From: Hyphomicrobiales bacterium
Lineage (GTDB): Bacteria; Pseudomonadota; Alphaproteobacteria; Rhizobiales; Rhizobiaceae
Direction of reading: 5' to 3'
DNA: 39,941 nt
Assembly (NCBI GenBank): GCA_030456445.1
Contig: JAKDNM010000022.1
Location: 1-39,941 of the forward strand
Shown here: positions 24,487 through 33,612 of the stretch, in pieces
Layout of the letters: each line of letters opens with the position of its first letter
Numbering within the stretch: the stretch's first letter is position 1
Notes under the pieces: model-generated
What the model was told of the DNA's origin: nothing
The model's input: only the letters and a program-made list of their open reading frames with translations
Databases searched by the model: none
Made by a program: the position numbers and the translations under genes

Positions 24487-25368
24487 ATGAGCGGCAAGAT
24501 CGCGACGGTGGGTATTGTTGGCGCGGGCCAGATGGGGAGCGGCATCGCGCATGTGGCCGCGCTTGCCGGCTATCATGTCCTGCTCCACGATGTCTCGCCC
24601 GAGCGGATCGAAAACGGCATCGCCACCGTCAACGGCAACATGGCGCGGCAGGTGCATTCGGGAAAGCTCGACGAGAAAGTCCGGCAGCAGAGCATAGCCC
24701 GCATCGCCGCGGCGCCCCAGATGGACAAGCTCGGCGGTGCCGACATCGTCGTCGAGGCGGCGACCGAGGACGAGACCGTCAAGCGCAAGATCTACGCACA
24801 GCTTTGCCCGCTCCTGAACCCCGAGGCCATTCTCGCCACCAACACCTCCTCCATTTCGATCACGCGCCTTGCCTCGCAGACCGATCGGCCGGAGCGCTTC
24901 ATCGGCATCCATTTCATGAATCCGGTGCCGCTCATGAAGCTGGTGGAACTGGTGCGCGGCATCGCCACAGCCGACCAGACCTTCGAGGCGGCCAGGGGCT
25001 TCGTGCAGAGCCTCGACAAGACGGTGACGGTGGCGGAGGATTTTCCCGCCTTCATCGTCAACCGCATCCTGCTGCCGATGATCAACGAGGCGATCTATAC
25101 GCTCTACGAGGGCGTCGGCTCGGTGGAAGCCATCGACACCGCCATGCGGCTTGGCGCCAATCATCCGATGGGGCCGCTGCAGCTTGCGGATTTCATCGGC
25201 CTGGATACCTGTCTCTCCATCATGCAGGTGCTGCATGACGGGCTTTCGGATTCCAAGTATCGGCCCTGTCCGCTTCTGGTGAAATATGTCGAGGCCGGCT
25301 GGCTCGGCCGCAAGACGGATCGCGGCTTTTACGATTATCGCGGCGAACAGCCGGTTCCGACGCGGTAG
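24487..25368 (+). CDS. 3-hydroxybutyryl-CoA dehydrogenase
   Basis: 293 residues. NAD-dependent oxidation of (S)-3-hydroxyacyl-CoA to 3-oxoacyl-CoA. Rossmann motif GAGQMGSGIA at 12-21, VVEAATEDETVKRKIY, then the catalytic region FIGIHFMNPVPLMKLVE and the domain-two motif FIVNRILLPMINEAI, ending AMRLGANHPMGPLQLADFIGLD. The length matches the short monofunctional family (about 290). It lies 40 nt after the terminator following etfA, so probably has its own promoter, but its neighbourhood fits short-chain beta-oxidation. Confidence 0.93.
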   Translation: MSGKIATVGIVGAGQMGSGIAHVAALAGYHVLLHDVSPERIENGIATVNGNMARQVHSGKLDEKVRQQSIARIAAAPQMDKLGGADIVVEAATEDETVKRKIYAQLCPLLNPEAILATNTSSISITRLASQTDRPERFIGIHFMNPVPLMKLVELVRGIATADQTFEAARGFVQSLDKTVTVAEDFPAFIVNRILLPMINEAIYTLYEGVGSVEAIDTAMRLGANHPMGPLQLADFIGLDTCLSIMQVLHDGLSDSKYRPCPLLVKYVEAGWLGRKTDRGFYDYRGEQPVPTR

Positions 25369-25413
25369 AACCGCCGAACGATCGCAATCGCGTCGGCATA
25401 TGGAACCAACGCC

Positions 25414-25875
25414 ATGGCCAACGAAAAATCCGCCAAATCGACGAAAGCTGCTCCCGGACAGGACGAGCCCGCTGCGCCGGTCCTTGTCTCGGGCGGCAAT
25501 CCCCAGATCGCCAAGGGTTACGGCGATGGCCCGGTGCAGGCCTATATCGCGGCCATGCCCGGCTGGAAGAGCGCGGTCGGCCGCCGTCTCGACGCGCTGG
25601 TCGAGCGCAGCGTTCCCGGCGTGCACAAGGCGGTCAAATGGAACTCGCCGCTTTACGGAATGGAAGGGGAAGGCTGGTTCCTGAGCCTTCATTGCTTCAC
25701 CAAATACATCAAAGTGGCCTTCTTCAAGGGCTCATCGCTCGATCCCGTTCCACCCGAAATGTCCAAACGGGAGGCTACACGCTACCTGCATATCCACGAG
25801 GGCGACGAACTCGACGAGGCGCGGTTCGTTTCCTGGGTGAAGCAGGCCAGCAAGCTGCCGGGCGAGCGGATGTAA
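25414..25875 (+). CDS. DUF1801 domain protein
   Basis: 153 residues. After a polar Lys/Ala-rich N-terminus, the core from about residue 38 reads VQAYIAAMPGWKSAVGRRLDALVERSVPGVHKAVKWNSPLYGMEGEGWFLSLHCFTKYIKVAFFKG and then HIHEGDELDEARFVSWVKQA: the YdhG/YjbR-like DUF1801 fold. The function is unknown. A related DUF1801 gene follows 50 nt downstream, so this is a tandem, diverged pair. Confidence 0.82.
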   Translation: MANEKSAKSTKAAPGQDEPAAPVLVSGGNPQIAKGYGDGPVQAYIAAMPGWKSAVGRRLDALVERSVPGVHKAVKWNSPLYGMEGEGWFLSLHCFTKYIKVAFFKGSSLDPVPPEMSKREATRYLHIHEGDELDEARFVSWVKQASKLPGERM

Positions 25876-25925
25876 GCGAGCGGCGGTAATCGCAACGAAA
25901 ACCGCCCCTTTGAGGAGGAGAGATC

Positions 25926-26300
25926 ATGGACGACGGCAATTGGCGTGGAGAAACGCTTGCTCGGGTTCGCGCGCTCATCAAGGAGGCCGACCCCTTGATG
26001 GCCGAGGCGATGAAGTGGCAGAAGCCATCGAACCCGTCGGGTGTCCCCGTGTGGGAACATGAGGGCATCGTGTGCACCGGCGAGACCTACAGGGACAAGG
26101 TGAAACTCACCTTTGCCAGGGGAGCCTCGCTCGACGACCCCTCCGGCCTCTTCAATTCGAGCCTCGAGGGCAACACCAGACGCGCGATCGACATCCGCGA
26201 GGGTGACAAGATCGACGAAAAGGCGCTGAAGGCGCTCATTCGCGCCGCCGTCGAGGCGAATGTTTCGGCGGGCGCCACCACGCGCTCGCGCAAGAAGTAG
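25926..26300 (+). CDS. DUF1801 domain protein, second of pair
   Basis: 124 residues. LARVRALIKEADPLMAEAMKWQKPSNPSGVPVWEHEGIVCTGETYRDKVKLTFARGASL, then the shared RAIDIREGDKIDEKALKALIRAAVE tail, places it in the DUF1801 family. It is shorter than its upstream neighbour and differs in the middle, consistent with old duplication or independent recruitment. GAGGAGAG ends just 2 nt before the ATG at 25926. The function is unknown; it ends with a basic RSRKK tail. Confidence 0.82.
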   Translation: MDDGNWRGETLARVRALIKEADPLMAEAMKWQKPSNPSGVPVWEHEGIVCTGETYRDKVKLTFARGASLDDPSGLFNSSLEGNTRRAIDIREGDKIDEKALKALIRAAVEANVSAGATTRSRKK

Positions 26301-26329
26301 CGCGCGATCGGGCGGCCGCGGCTTCCCGT

Positions 26330-27004
26330 TCAGCCGCCGGCGGCGTCGATGAAGGTTTTCGCCTCGGCACTTGCCCACGCCGCCGGTCCGTTCATGTGGG
26401 TCATGAGACAGCCATCCTTGTCGATCAGAAGCGTCACCGGCAGGCCGAGCGCCAGCCCGCGATCCTTCAATTCGTTGAATAGCCCCATCGTATGGTCGCT
26501 GTAATAGGCGAGCGTCGTCGCGCCGGTTTCGGCCAGGAACTTTTTCGGCTTTTCGTCGCTGCCGGTGTCGGCGTTGACGGCGACCACCTCGAAGCCGGTG
26601 CCGCCCTTTTCCTTTTCCAGTGTGTCGAGTTCCGGCATCTCGGCGCGGCAGGGCGCACACCATGTCGCCCACAGGTTCATCAACACGGTCTTGCCCTTGA
26701 AATCGGCGAGTTTGAGCGGCTTGCCGTCGGGACCGTTGAAGGAGAGCCCGGCGAGGCTCACCGGCGGGACGGACGCCGCCATTGCCGCCACGCTGCCTGT
26801 CGCCACGGCCGCCAGCTTCTTCGCCTCGTCCGTCTTCGCCGCGCAGCCGTCCGGAGCCGAAACGGTGTCGCGCGCTACCTCGTCGGGCTTGTTGCCAGAG
26901 GGCCGTTGCGTCACGTATAGGGCAAAGCCGGCCACGATGATGCAAAGGGCGATCAGGGTCGCCACGATGCGCGCCGCCGGCCAGGATTTCTTTCCGTCCG
27001 ACAT
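26330..27004 (-). CDS. TlpA-family thiol-disulfide interchange protein
   Basis: 224 residues. An N-terminal membrane anchor ([22 protein letters not shown]) exposes a periplasmic thioredoxin fold with active site W115-C116-A-P-C119 ([16 protein letters not shown]) and the cis-proline region [13 protein letters not shown]. It is most like the TlpA/CycY group reducing apocytochrome or copper-protein thiols; the extra C54 before the domain occurs in rhizobial TlpA relatives. The ATG at 27004 has GGAG 7 nt upstream. Only 26 nt separate it from the divergent argH start. Confidence 0.9.
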   Translation of the reverse strand: MSDGKKSWPAARIVATLIALCIIVAGFALYVTQRPSGNKPDEVARDTVSAPDGCAAKTDEAKKLAAVATGSVAAMAASVPPVSLAGLSFNGPDGKPLKLADFKGKTVLMNLWATWCAPCRAEMPELDTLEKEKGGTGFEVVAVNADTGSDEKPKKFLAETGATTLAYYSDHTMGLFNELKDRGLALGLPVTLLIDKDGCLMTHMNGPAAWASAEAKTFIDAAGG

Positions 27005-27030
27005 TTCCAATCTCCTTCAGCCCGGTAAAC

Positions 27031-28455
27031 ATGATGAGCGAAAAAAAGGCCAGTAACCAGATGTGGGGCGGACGATTTGCCTCGGGGCCTTCCGCGGTCA
27101 TGGAGGCGATCAATGCCTCGATCGGTTTCGACAGGAAGCTCCACGCCCAGGACATTCGCGGCTCGCTGGCGCATGCGGCGATGCTGGCCAGAACCGGCAT
27201 CCTGTCGGCCGAGGATAGCGACAACATCGTGCGCGGGCTGAACACGATTTCGTCAAAGCTGGACGACGGCCGGTTCGAGTTCTCGCGAAGGCTCGAGGAC
27301 ATCCACATGAACATCGAAGCCGCACTTGCCGAACTGATCGGCCCGGCGGCAGGGCGGCTGCACACGGCGCGTTCGCGCAACGATCAGGTCGCGGTCGATT
27401 TCCGGCTCTGGGTCAAGGAGGAAACGCTTCGGGTGGCGGCGGCTCTGCAAGCGCTCATCGCCGTCCTGCTCGACCGCGCCGAGGAGCATATCCAGACCGT
27501 CATGCCCGGCTTCACGCATCTCCAATCCGCCCAGCCCGTCACCTTCGGCCATCATCTGATGGCCTATGTGGAGATGTTCGGCCGCGATTTGTGGCGCGCG
27601 CGCGATGCGGTCGAGCGCATGGACGAAAGTCCGCTTGGCGCAGCCGCGCTCGCCGGCACAGGCTTTCCGATCGACCGGCACATGACGGCGAAGGAACTCG
27701 GCTTTCGCGAGCCGACGCGCAACTCCATCGATTCGGTCTCAGACCGCGATTTCGCGCTGGAGTTCCTGGCTCTGGCGTCGATCGCCGGCGTGCATCTGTC
27801 GCGCATGGCCGAGGAGATCGTCATCTGGTCGACGCCGCAATTCGGCTTCGTCAGGCTGTCGGATTCCTTCTCCACAGGCTCCTCGATCATGCCGCAGAAG
27901 AAGAACCCGGACGCCGCCGAACTGGTGCGCGCCAAGACCGGCCGGCTGAACGGCCATCTGGTCGCGCTCCTGACGGTCATGAAGGGGCTGCCGCTCGCCT
28001 ATTCCAAGGACATGCAGGAGGACAAGGAAGCGGTCTTCGACGCCGCCGAAACGCTCGATTTGATGCTGGCGGCGATGACCGGCATGATCGGCGACCTCGC
28101 CGTCAACGAAGCCGCCATGAAGAAGGCGGCGGGCGCCGGCTATTCCACCGCGACCGACCTCGCCGACTGGCTGGTGCGCGAGGCCGGATTGCCCTTCCGC
28201 GAGGCACACCATGTCACCGGCCGCGCGGTGGCGCTCGCCGAGGAAAAGAAATGCGGGCTCGAAAAACTGCCGCTGGCGGTATTGCAGTCGATCCATCCGG
28301 CGATCACCGACGACATCTATTCGGTGCTGTCGGTGCGGAATTCCGTCAGGAGCCGCACCTCGTTCGGCGGCACCGCGCCGGCCGAGGTGCGCCGTCAGAT
28401 CCGTTACTGGCGCAAGCGGTTGAAACAGGGTGCGCGTCCGGGCAAAGTCCGCTAA
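27031..28455 (+). CDS. argH: Argininosuccinate lyase
   Basis: 474 residues. Cleaves argininosuccinate to arginine and fumarate. MWGGRF at the start, TARSRNDQV at 112-120, H163 in FTHLQSAQP, and the fumarase/lyase signature [12 protein letters not shown] at 283-294. Full length. ATG codons at 27031 and 27034 are equivalent. It heads a run of same-strand genes: lipoprotein, lysA and, after a 238-nt gap, the TIGR02302 gene. This argH-lipoprotein-lysA order is common in Rhizobiales. Confidence 0.97.
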   Translation: MMSEKKASNQMWGGRFASGPSAVMEAINASIGFDRKLHAQDIRGSLAHAAMLARTGILSAEDSDNIVRGLNTISSKLDDGRFEFSRRLEDIHMNIEAALAELIGPAAGRLHTARSRNDQVAVDFRLWVKEETLRVAAALQALIAVLLDRAEEHIQTVMPGFTHLQSAQPVTFGHHLMAYVEMFGRDLWRARDAVERMDESPLGAAALAGTGFPIDRHMTAKELGFREPTRNSIDSVSDRDFALEFLALASIAGVHLSRMAEEIVIWSTPQFGFVRLSDSFSTGSSIMPQKKNPDAAELVRAKTGRLNGHLVALLTVMKGLPLAYSKDMQEDKEAVFDAAETLDLMLAAMTGMIGDLAVNEAAMKKAAGAGYSTATDLADWLVREAGLPFREAHHVTGRAVALAEEKKCGLEKLPLAVLQSIHPAITDDIYSVLSVRNSVRSRTSFGGTAPAEVRRQIRYWRKRLKQGARPGKVR

Positions 28456-28488
28456 ACAGCTTCAACGAATTCGCAAACGGACAAGCCC

Positions 28489-28707
28489 ATGAACCGGCGC
28501 AGGCTGATGGCTTCTTTCGCACTTCTCGGTGCCACCACGCTTCTGGCGACCGCCTGCGGCCGGCGGCCGACCGAACTCGATACGCCCTATCAGGCGGCGG
28601 TAGATGCGCGCAAGGAAGCACAGGACCAGAAGACGACGCCGCTGCCGCCGGAGCCGAAGAAACCGGAGACGGACAGGCGCTTTTTCCTCGACGGCCTGAT
28701 TAAATAA
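28489..28707 (+). CDS. Small lipoprotein, LptM-like
   Basis: 72 residues. A lipoprotein signal, MNRRRLMASFALLGATTLLATACGRR, has Cys 23 in a lipobox (LATAC). The mature part is short, Pro/Lys-rich (TPLPPEPKKPETDRRFFLDGLI) and conserved between argH and lysA in this order. LptM-type lipoproteins help assemble the LPS transporter LptD; that link is by similarity of size and position, not shown by the sequence. Confidence 0.82.
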   Translation: MNRRRLMASFALLGATTLLATACGRRPTELDTPYQAAVDARKEAQDQKTTPLPPEPKKPETDRRFFLDGLIK

Positions 28708-28710
28708 CTT

Positions 28711-28732
28711 CCCGCTAATTTACCCGCTAATT
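28711..28732. repeat. Short tandem direct repeat before lysA
   Basis: CCCGCTAATT occurs twice with a 12-nt period (28711-28720 and 28723-28732), between the lipoprotein stop and the lysA start. No known regulator fits; chance or replication slippage is possible. Confidence 0.5.
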
Positions 28733-28750
28733 ACCCCATGGGGGGCTTTC

Positions 28751-30016
28751 GTGAATCATTTCCACTATCGCGACGGCGTGCTCCATGCCGAGGACGTGCC
28801 GGTGCCCGCGATCGCGGCGCAGCTTGGCACGCCGTTCTATTGCTATTCCACCGCGACGCTCACGCGCCACTACACGGTGTTCGCCAGTGCCTTCGCAGGC
28901 ACGGACGCGCTCGTCTGCTACGCGCTCAAGGCGAACTCCAACCAGGCGGTGATCCGGACGCTGGCGAAGCTCGGCGCCGGCGCCGACGTCGTCTCGGAAG
29001 GCGAACTGCGCCGCGCGCTCGCCGCTTCCGTACCACCCGAAAAGATCCTCTTCTCCGGCGTCGGCAAGACAGCGCGCGAGATGGATTTCGCACTTTCCGT
29101 CGGCATCCATTGCTTCAACGTGGAGTCGGAGCCCGAACTCGACCTTCTGTCGGCGCGCGCCATGGCGGCCGGCAGGACCGCGCCGGTATCGCTGAGGATC
29201 AATCCCGACGTCGACGCGCATACGCACCGCAAGATCGCCACCGGCAAGGCCGAAAACAAGTTCGGCATTCCCTTGCGGCACGCGCGGGACATCTATCGCC
29301 GCGCCGCCGCGCTGCCGGGCATCGAAATCGTCGGGATCGACATGCATATCGGCAGCCAGATCACCCGATTGCAGCCCTTCGACGACGCTTTCCGGCTTTT
29401 GGCGGAACTCGCCGCGGCGTTGAAGGCCGATGGCCACGATATCCGCCATGTCGATCTCGGCGGCGGGCTTGGCATCCCCTACCGGACCGACAACTCCCCT
29501 CCGCCGCTGCCCGATGCCTATGCGGCAATCGTGCGCAAGAATATCGCGCCGCTCGGGTTGAAGGTGATGTTCGAGCCCGGCCGCCTGATCGTCGGCAATG
29601 CCGGGATTCTGGTCTCGGAAGTCCTCTACGTGAAGCAGGGCGACGGCAAGGATTTCCTGATTGTCGACGCCGCCATGAACGATCTCGTGCGGCCCACCCT
29701 CTACGACGCCTGGCATGATATCCGTCCGGTCGTGGAGCCGGTGCCGGATGCCGCGCACAGGGTCGTCGACGTGGTCGGGCCGGTCTGCGAGACGGGCGAC
29801 TACCTGGCGCTCGGGCGCGACCTGCCGGCGCTGGAGCCGGGCGATTTGATCGCGGTCGGGACGGCCGGCGCCTATGGCGCGGTCCAGGCCGGCACCTATA
29901 ATTCGCGGCTTCTCGTCCCTGAAGTGCTGGTCGACGGCGACCGCTACCATGTGGTCAGGCCGCGCGGCAGCTACGAAGAGTTGATCGGACTGGATTCGCT
30001 CCCGGAATGGCTGTGA
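28751..30016 (+). CDS. lysA: Diaminopimelate decarboxylase
   Basis: 421 residues. PLP-dependent last step of lysine synthesis (meso-diaminopimelate to lysine). The PLP lysine is K60 in CYALKANSN. GLGIPYRTD, EPGRLIVGNAG and VGPVCETGDYLALGRDLP are the decarboxylase motifs, the last holding the active Cys. It ends NSRLLVPEVLVDGDRYHVVRPR. GTG start at 28751 preceded by GGGGG. Full length and normal. It follows the lipoprotein gene by 43 nt. Confidence 0.96.
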   Translation: MNHFHYRDGVLHAEDVPVPAIAAQLGTPFYCYSTATLTRHYTVFASAFAGTDALVCYALKANSNQAVIRTLAKLGAGADVVSEGELRRALAASVPPEKILFSGVGKTAREMDFALSVGIHCFNVESEPELDLLSARAMAAGRTAPVSLRINPDVDAHTHRKIATGKAENKFGIPLRHARDIYRRAAALPGIEIVGIDMHIGSQITRLQPFDDAFRLLAELAAALKADGHDIRHVDLGGGLGIPYRTDNSPPPLPDAYAAIVRKNIAPLGLKVMFEPGRLIVGNAGILVSEVLYVKQGDGKDFLIVDAAMNDLVRPTLYDAWHDIRPVVEPVPDAAHRVVDVVGPVCETGDYLALGRDLPALEPGDLIAVGTAGAYGAVQAGTYNSRLLVPEVLVDGDRYHVVRPRGSYEELIGLDSLPEWL

Positions 30017-30254
30017 GGGGTGCTCGCCAAGTGCTGAAACGTGGATAGATATACCCCCGCTTGCCTCCCGATCCGTTGGCATTGCTGTGCTGCCGAAACA
30101 TGTCGACAAGGCAAATACGGACAGGCCTATGCCGCCTTCACGTTTTCGTGCCGCTGCCTCGCCTTTGCCGAGATTGCTGCTATCCTTCGGGTGTTGTGAT
30201 TTTCGCAACAGGTGACAGGCCCGACACGGCCTGACGACACCTCGGAAAGGATCG

Positions 30255-32882
30255 ATGGCCGACACGCCCGCCGACGCCGGCTTCGATGCCGGCATCATTT
30301 CGCGGCTTGCCCGCACGCGCTTCATGACGCGCGCCGTCATGGTGGTGGAGCGCGCGTGGCCGCTCGTCCTGCCGATCCTGCTTGTCATCGGCCTGTTTCT
30401 CAGCCTTTCGTGGTTCGGCCTGTTCCGGGTCGTGCCCGAATGGCTGCGGCTCGGGCTGGCGGGACTTTTCGGGCTGGCGGCGGTTGGCGCGATCCTGCCG
30501 CTTCGCGCCTTCCGCATACCTTTGGAAGCGGAGATCGACCGCCGGATCGAAAGTGCAAACCGGCTCCAGCACACGCCGCTCCTCGTGCAGACCGACCGTC
30601 CGGGCGGCAATCCCGACGGTTTCGCCGATGCGCTGTGGCGCGAGCACCAGCGCCGCATGGCCGCCAGGCTTGCCGGCGTGTCGGCAGACGCGCCGCGCCC
30701 CAACATTCCCGAGCGCGATCCATGGGCGGTCCGCGCGGCGGTAGCGCTGGTTTTCGTGGTGGCGCTTGCCTTCACCGCCAGCCCTTATAGCGGCAGCGTC
30801 ACCGACGCGTTCCGCCCCGCCTCCATGCGCGAGACGATACCGCCCAGGATCGATGCCTGGGTGACGCCGCCCGCCTATACGGGCCGCGCGCCGGTCTTGC
30901 TGACTGCGGGCAGCGAAGCCAGCGGAGGAGACACCAGGACGGGGCATATCAAGATCCCCGAAAACAGCCAGCTTGCTCTGCGCGTGACCGGCGGCAACGG
31001 CAAGGAGACGCTCGATCTCATCGATGCCAAGGGCGATGCGCGTGCCGTTGCGGCCGAAAAGGCGGAAGGCGGGGAAAAAGCCGAGCGGTCCGATGCTTCA
31101 GGCGCGCCGGCCGCGAAAATCTCCCGCTTCGCCGTGACGCTGACGAAGAGCGGCGCGGTCAGCCTGGAATCGGACGGCGACGAATTGCGGCGCTGGACGT
31201 TCGAAATCATTCCCGATCATCCGCCCGTCATTCATTTCACGGCCGATCCGAGGAGCGCGGTCAACGGAGCGCTGGAACTTTTCTATTCGATCGATGACGA
31301 TTACGGGCCGGCTTCAGCGAAGGCGGTCTTCGAACCGGCGCAAAAGCCGGCGCCGGGCGCACACCCGCTCTATCCGGCACCGGACATGCCGCTTGCCCTG
31401 CCGCGCCGCGATGCGAAGAATCATGCCGCCCGCACGACCAAGGACCTGACCGACCATCCCTGGGCCGGCACAATGGTGCGGCTGACGCTGAAGACGAGCG
31501 ACGATGCCGGGCATGAGGCGTCGAGCGAGACCAAACTCGTGAAACTGCCCGAGCGGCCGTTTGCCAATCCGCTGGCCCGCGCGCTTGTCGAGCAGCGGCG
31601 CATCCTTGCGCTCGACGCCAACCAGAAGCGGCGCGTGCTCGACATGATGGACGCGATCACGCTGAGGCCCGAGGACACGTTCACGAGCATGGGGCATTAC
31701 CTGGCCATCATGAGCGCGCGGACGCGGCTGCGGATGGCCGGCACCGACGACCAGTTGCGGGACGTCGCCGCCTATCTCTGGACGATCGCGCTAGGCATAG
31801 AGGAGGGCAATCTTTCCGCCGCCGAGAAGCGCCTGCGCCAAGCCGAGCAGGCGCTTCAGCAGGCGTTGAAGAACGGCGCCTCCGACCAGGAGATCGAGAA
31901 ACTGATGAAGGAACTTCGGCAGGCGACGCAGGACTATCTGCGCGAATTTGCCGAACGCCTGCGGAAGAACCCGAAACTTGCCCGGCAGATGCCGCAGAAT
32001 GGCCGGGAGGTCCGTCCGGGCGATTTGCAGCGCATGCTTGATCAGATCGAGAATCTCGCCAAATCGGGCTCGCGCGACAAGGCGCAGGAACTGCTCTCGC
32101 AACTCCAGAACATGATGAACAACCTCCAGGCCGGCACCGGTGGGCAGGGCGGCCAACAGCAGGGCGAGATGCGCCAGCAGATGGACACGCTCGGCGAGTT
32201 GCTGCAGCGCCAGCAGGAACTGATGAACAAGACCTTCCGCTTCCAGCAAGGACAACAGGGCCGGCGCGGCGAAGGCGAAATGGGTCAAAACCAGGATCCG
32301 TTCGGCCAGCAGGGACAGGAAGGCCAACAGGGTCAGGAAGGGATGCAGCCGGGCGAACAGGATGGTTCCGGCGGCCTGACCGAGGACGAACTGGCGCAGG
32401 CGCTGAAGCAGTTGCAGCAGGGCCAGGGGAAACTCCGCGGCGACCTCGGCGATCTGACGAAGAAGCTCGATCAACTCGGCATCAAGCCGGGCAAGGGCTT
32501 TGGCGATGCCGACAAATCCATGGGGAAGGCCGGCCAGTCGCTCGGCGAAGGCCAGGGCGAACAGGCGCTCGGCGAACAAAGCGAGGCGCTGGAAGCGCTG
32601 AGACGCGGCGCCCGCGACATGATGCAGAAGATGCAGCAAGCCCAGCAAGGCGAGGAAGGCGGTACCCGGCCGGGCGGCCGCCAGCAGAACGCCGATCGCG
32701 ATCCGCTCGGCCGGCCGCGCGCCACTACCGGGCCGGATTTCGGCGATTCGGTCAAGGTTCCCGACGAGATCGACGTGCAGCGCGCGCGGCGCATCCTCGA
32801 AGCCATCCGCAAGCGTCTCGGCAATGCGCTCAGCCCCGAGATCGAACGCAGCTATCTGGAGCGCCTGCTTCAGTTGAAGTGA
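30255..32882 (+). CDS. TIGR02302 (DUF4175) large membrane-anchored protein
   Basis: 875 residues. Two N-terminal hydrophobic hairpins (about 33-80) and another segment near 155-170 anchor it; the remainder is periplasmic or cytoplasmic. The family hallmark PPRIDAWVTPPAYTGRAPVLL is at about 198-218, followed by an Ig-like beta region (IIPDHPPVIHFTADP) and an all-helical part ending ARRILEAIRKRLGNALSPEIERSYLERLLQLK. Between about 625 and 830 the sequence is Gln/Gly-rich low complexity. TIGR02302 is restricted to Alphaproteobacteria and has no known function. Its place after lysA recurs, hinting at an envelope link, which is inference. Confidence 0.88.
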   Translation: MADTPADAGFDAGIISRLARTRFMTRAVMVVERAWPLVLPILLVIGLFLSLSWFGLFRVVPEWLRLGLAGLFGLAAVGAILPLRAFRIPLEAEIDRRIESANRLQHTPLLVQTDRPGGNPDGFADALWREHQRRMAARLAGVSADAPRPNIPERDPWAVRAAVALVFVVALAFTASPYSGSVTDAFRPASMRETIPPRIDAWVTPPAYTGRAPVLLTAGSEASGGDTRTGHIKIPENSQLALRVTGGNGKETLDLIDAKGDARAVAAEKAEGGEKAERSDASGAPAAKISRFAVTLTKSGAVSLESDGDELRRWTFEIIPDHPPVIHFTADPRSAVNGALELFYSIDDDYGPASAKAVFEPAQKPAPGAHPLYPAPDMPLALPRRDAKNHAARTTKDLTDHPWAGTMVRLTLKTSDDAGHEASSETKLVKLPERPFANPLARALVEQRRILALDANQKRRVLDMMDAITLRPEDTFTSMGHYLAIMSARTRLRMAGTDDQLRDVAAYLWTIALGIEEGNLSAAEKRLRQAEQALQQALKNGASDQEIEKLMKELRQATQDYLREFAERLRKNPKLARQMPQNGREVRPGDLQRMLDQIENLAKSGSRDKAQELLSQLQNMMNNLQAGTGGQGGQQQGEMRQQMDTLGELLQRQQELMNKTFRFQQGQQGRRGEGEMGQNQDPFGQQGQEGQQGQEGMQPGEQDGSGGLTEDELAQALKQLQQGQGKLRGDLGDLTKKLDQLGIKPGKGFGDADKSMGKAGQSLGEGQGEQALGEQSEALEALRRGARDMMQKMQQAQQGEEGGTRPGGRQQNADRDPLGRPRATTGPDFGDSVKVPDEIDVQRARRILEAIRKRLGNALSPEIERSYLERLLQLK

Positions 32883-32929
32883 TCGCACTCGTCGGAGAAA
32901 GCACGGTCATGAATGGCGGCGGGTTCCGC

Positions 32930-33571
32930 CTATGCGTCCGGCAGGCCCGGATCGCTTGCTGCCAGCGCGTCGCGCCCGCGCATCTTATCCCACCAGCGCG
33001 AAAGTCCGGTATAATTCCGGAGCGCCGCGGCACCTTCTTCAGCCGCCGTGAAATACGCCATCATTCCGGCGAGGTGCAGATCGGCAAGAGTGATATTCTC
33101 ATCCACCAGGTCGCCATTACCGCTACAAAGCTTTTCCAAAGCCCGCAGGACGAGGTTGGACGTGGCCATTGCGCGTTCGACGACGGCTTCGTCCGGCGGG
33201 CGGCCGAGACGCGCGTTGAAGACGCGCTGCGAGAACACTTGCCGCACCATCGGCTGGTAGCCGTAACTGTCGAGGATGGCGACGATCTGGTTCATCCTTG
33301 CGCGCCGGCGGGGGTCGCGGGGCTGCAGGGGCGGCCCGTCGAAGGCCTCGTCCGCATAACGTGCGATGGCCGTCGTCTCGTAGAGAACGAAATCGCCGTC
33401 GACCAGGGTCGGCACGCGGCCGAACGGGTTCATTTCCAGATAGCTTGCCGGGACGTCGTTCGCGAAGGGATCGATTTCAGCATGGCCGACGGGAACGTCC
33501 TTTTCAAGGAACGTCATGCGCGCGATGCGCAGGTAGACGCTGTAGCGATAGCCGTGAAGGATTATGCCCAT
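32930..33571 (-). CDS. Glutathione S-transferase family protein
   Basis: 213 residues. N-terminal thioredoxin-fold domain (ILHGYRYSVYLRIARMTFLEKDVPVG), with NPFGRVPTLVDGDFVLYETTAIARYAD carrying the cis-Pro and the ES/ET glutathione-binding motif, and an all-helical C-terminal domain including ITLADLHLAGMMAYF with the N-cap motif. The substrate is unknown. ATG at 33571. It follows hpt on the same strand with a 41-nt gap. Confidence 0.9.
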   Translation of the reverse strand: MGIILHGYRYSVYLRIARMTFLEKDVPVGHAEIDPFANDVPASYLEMNPFGRVPTLVDGDFVLYETTAIARYADEAFDGPPLQPRDPRRRARMNQIVAILDSYGYQPMVRQVFSQRVFNARLGRPPDEAVVERAMATSNLVLRALEKLCSGNGDLVDENITLADLHLAGMMAYFTAAEEGAAALRNYTGLSRWWDKMRGRDALAASDPGLPDA

Positions 33572-33612
33572 GCGTCGCTGTGCGCTATTCCGCCCCTGGC
33601 CAAACTGTTTTC

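Noticed and set aside
28727-30775. 682-codon minus-strand frame opposite lysA
   Set aside because: Long antisense shadow with no domain; lysA is unambiguous.
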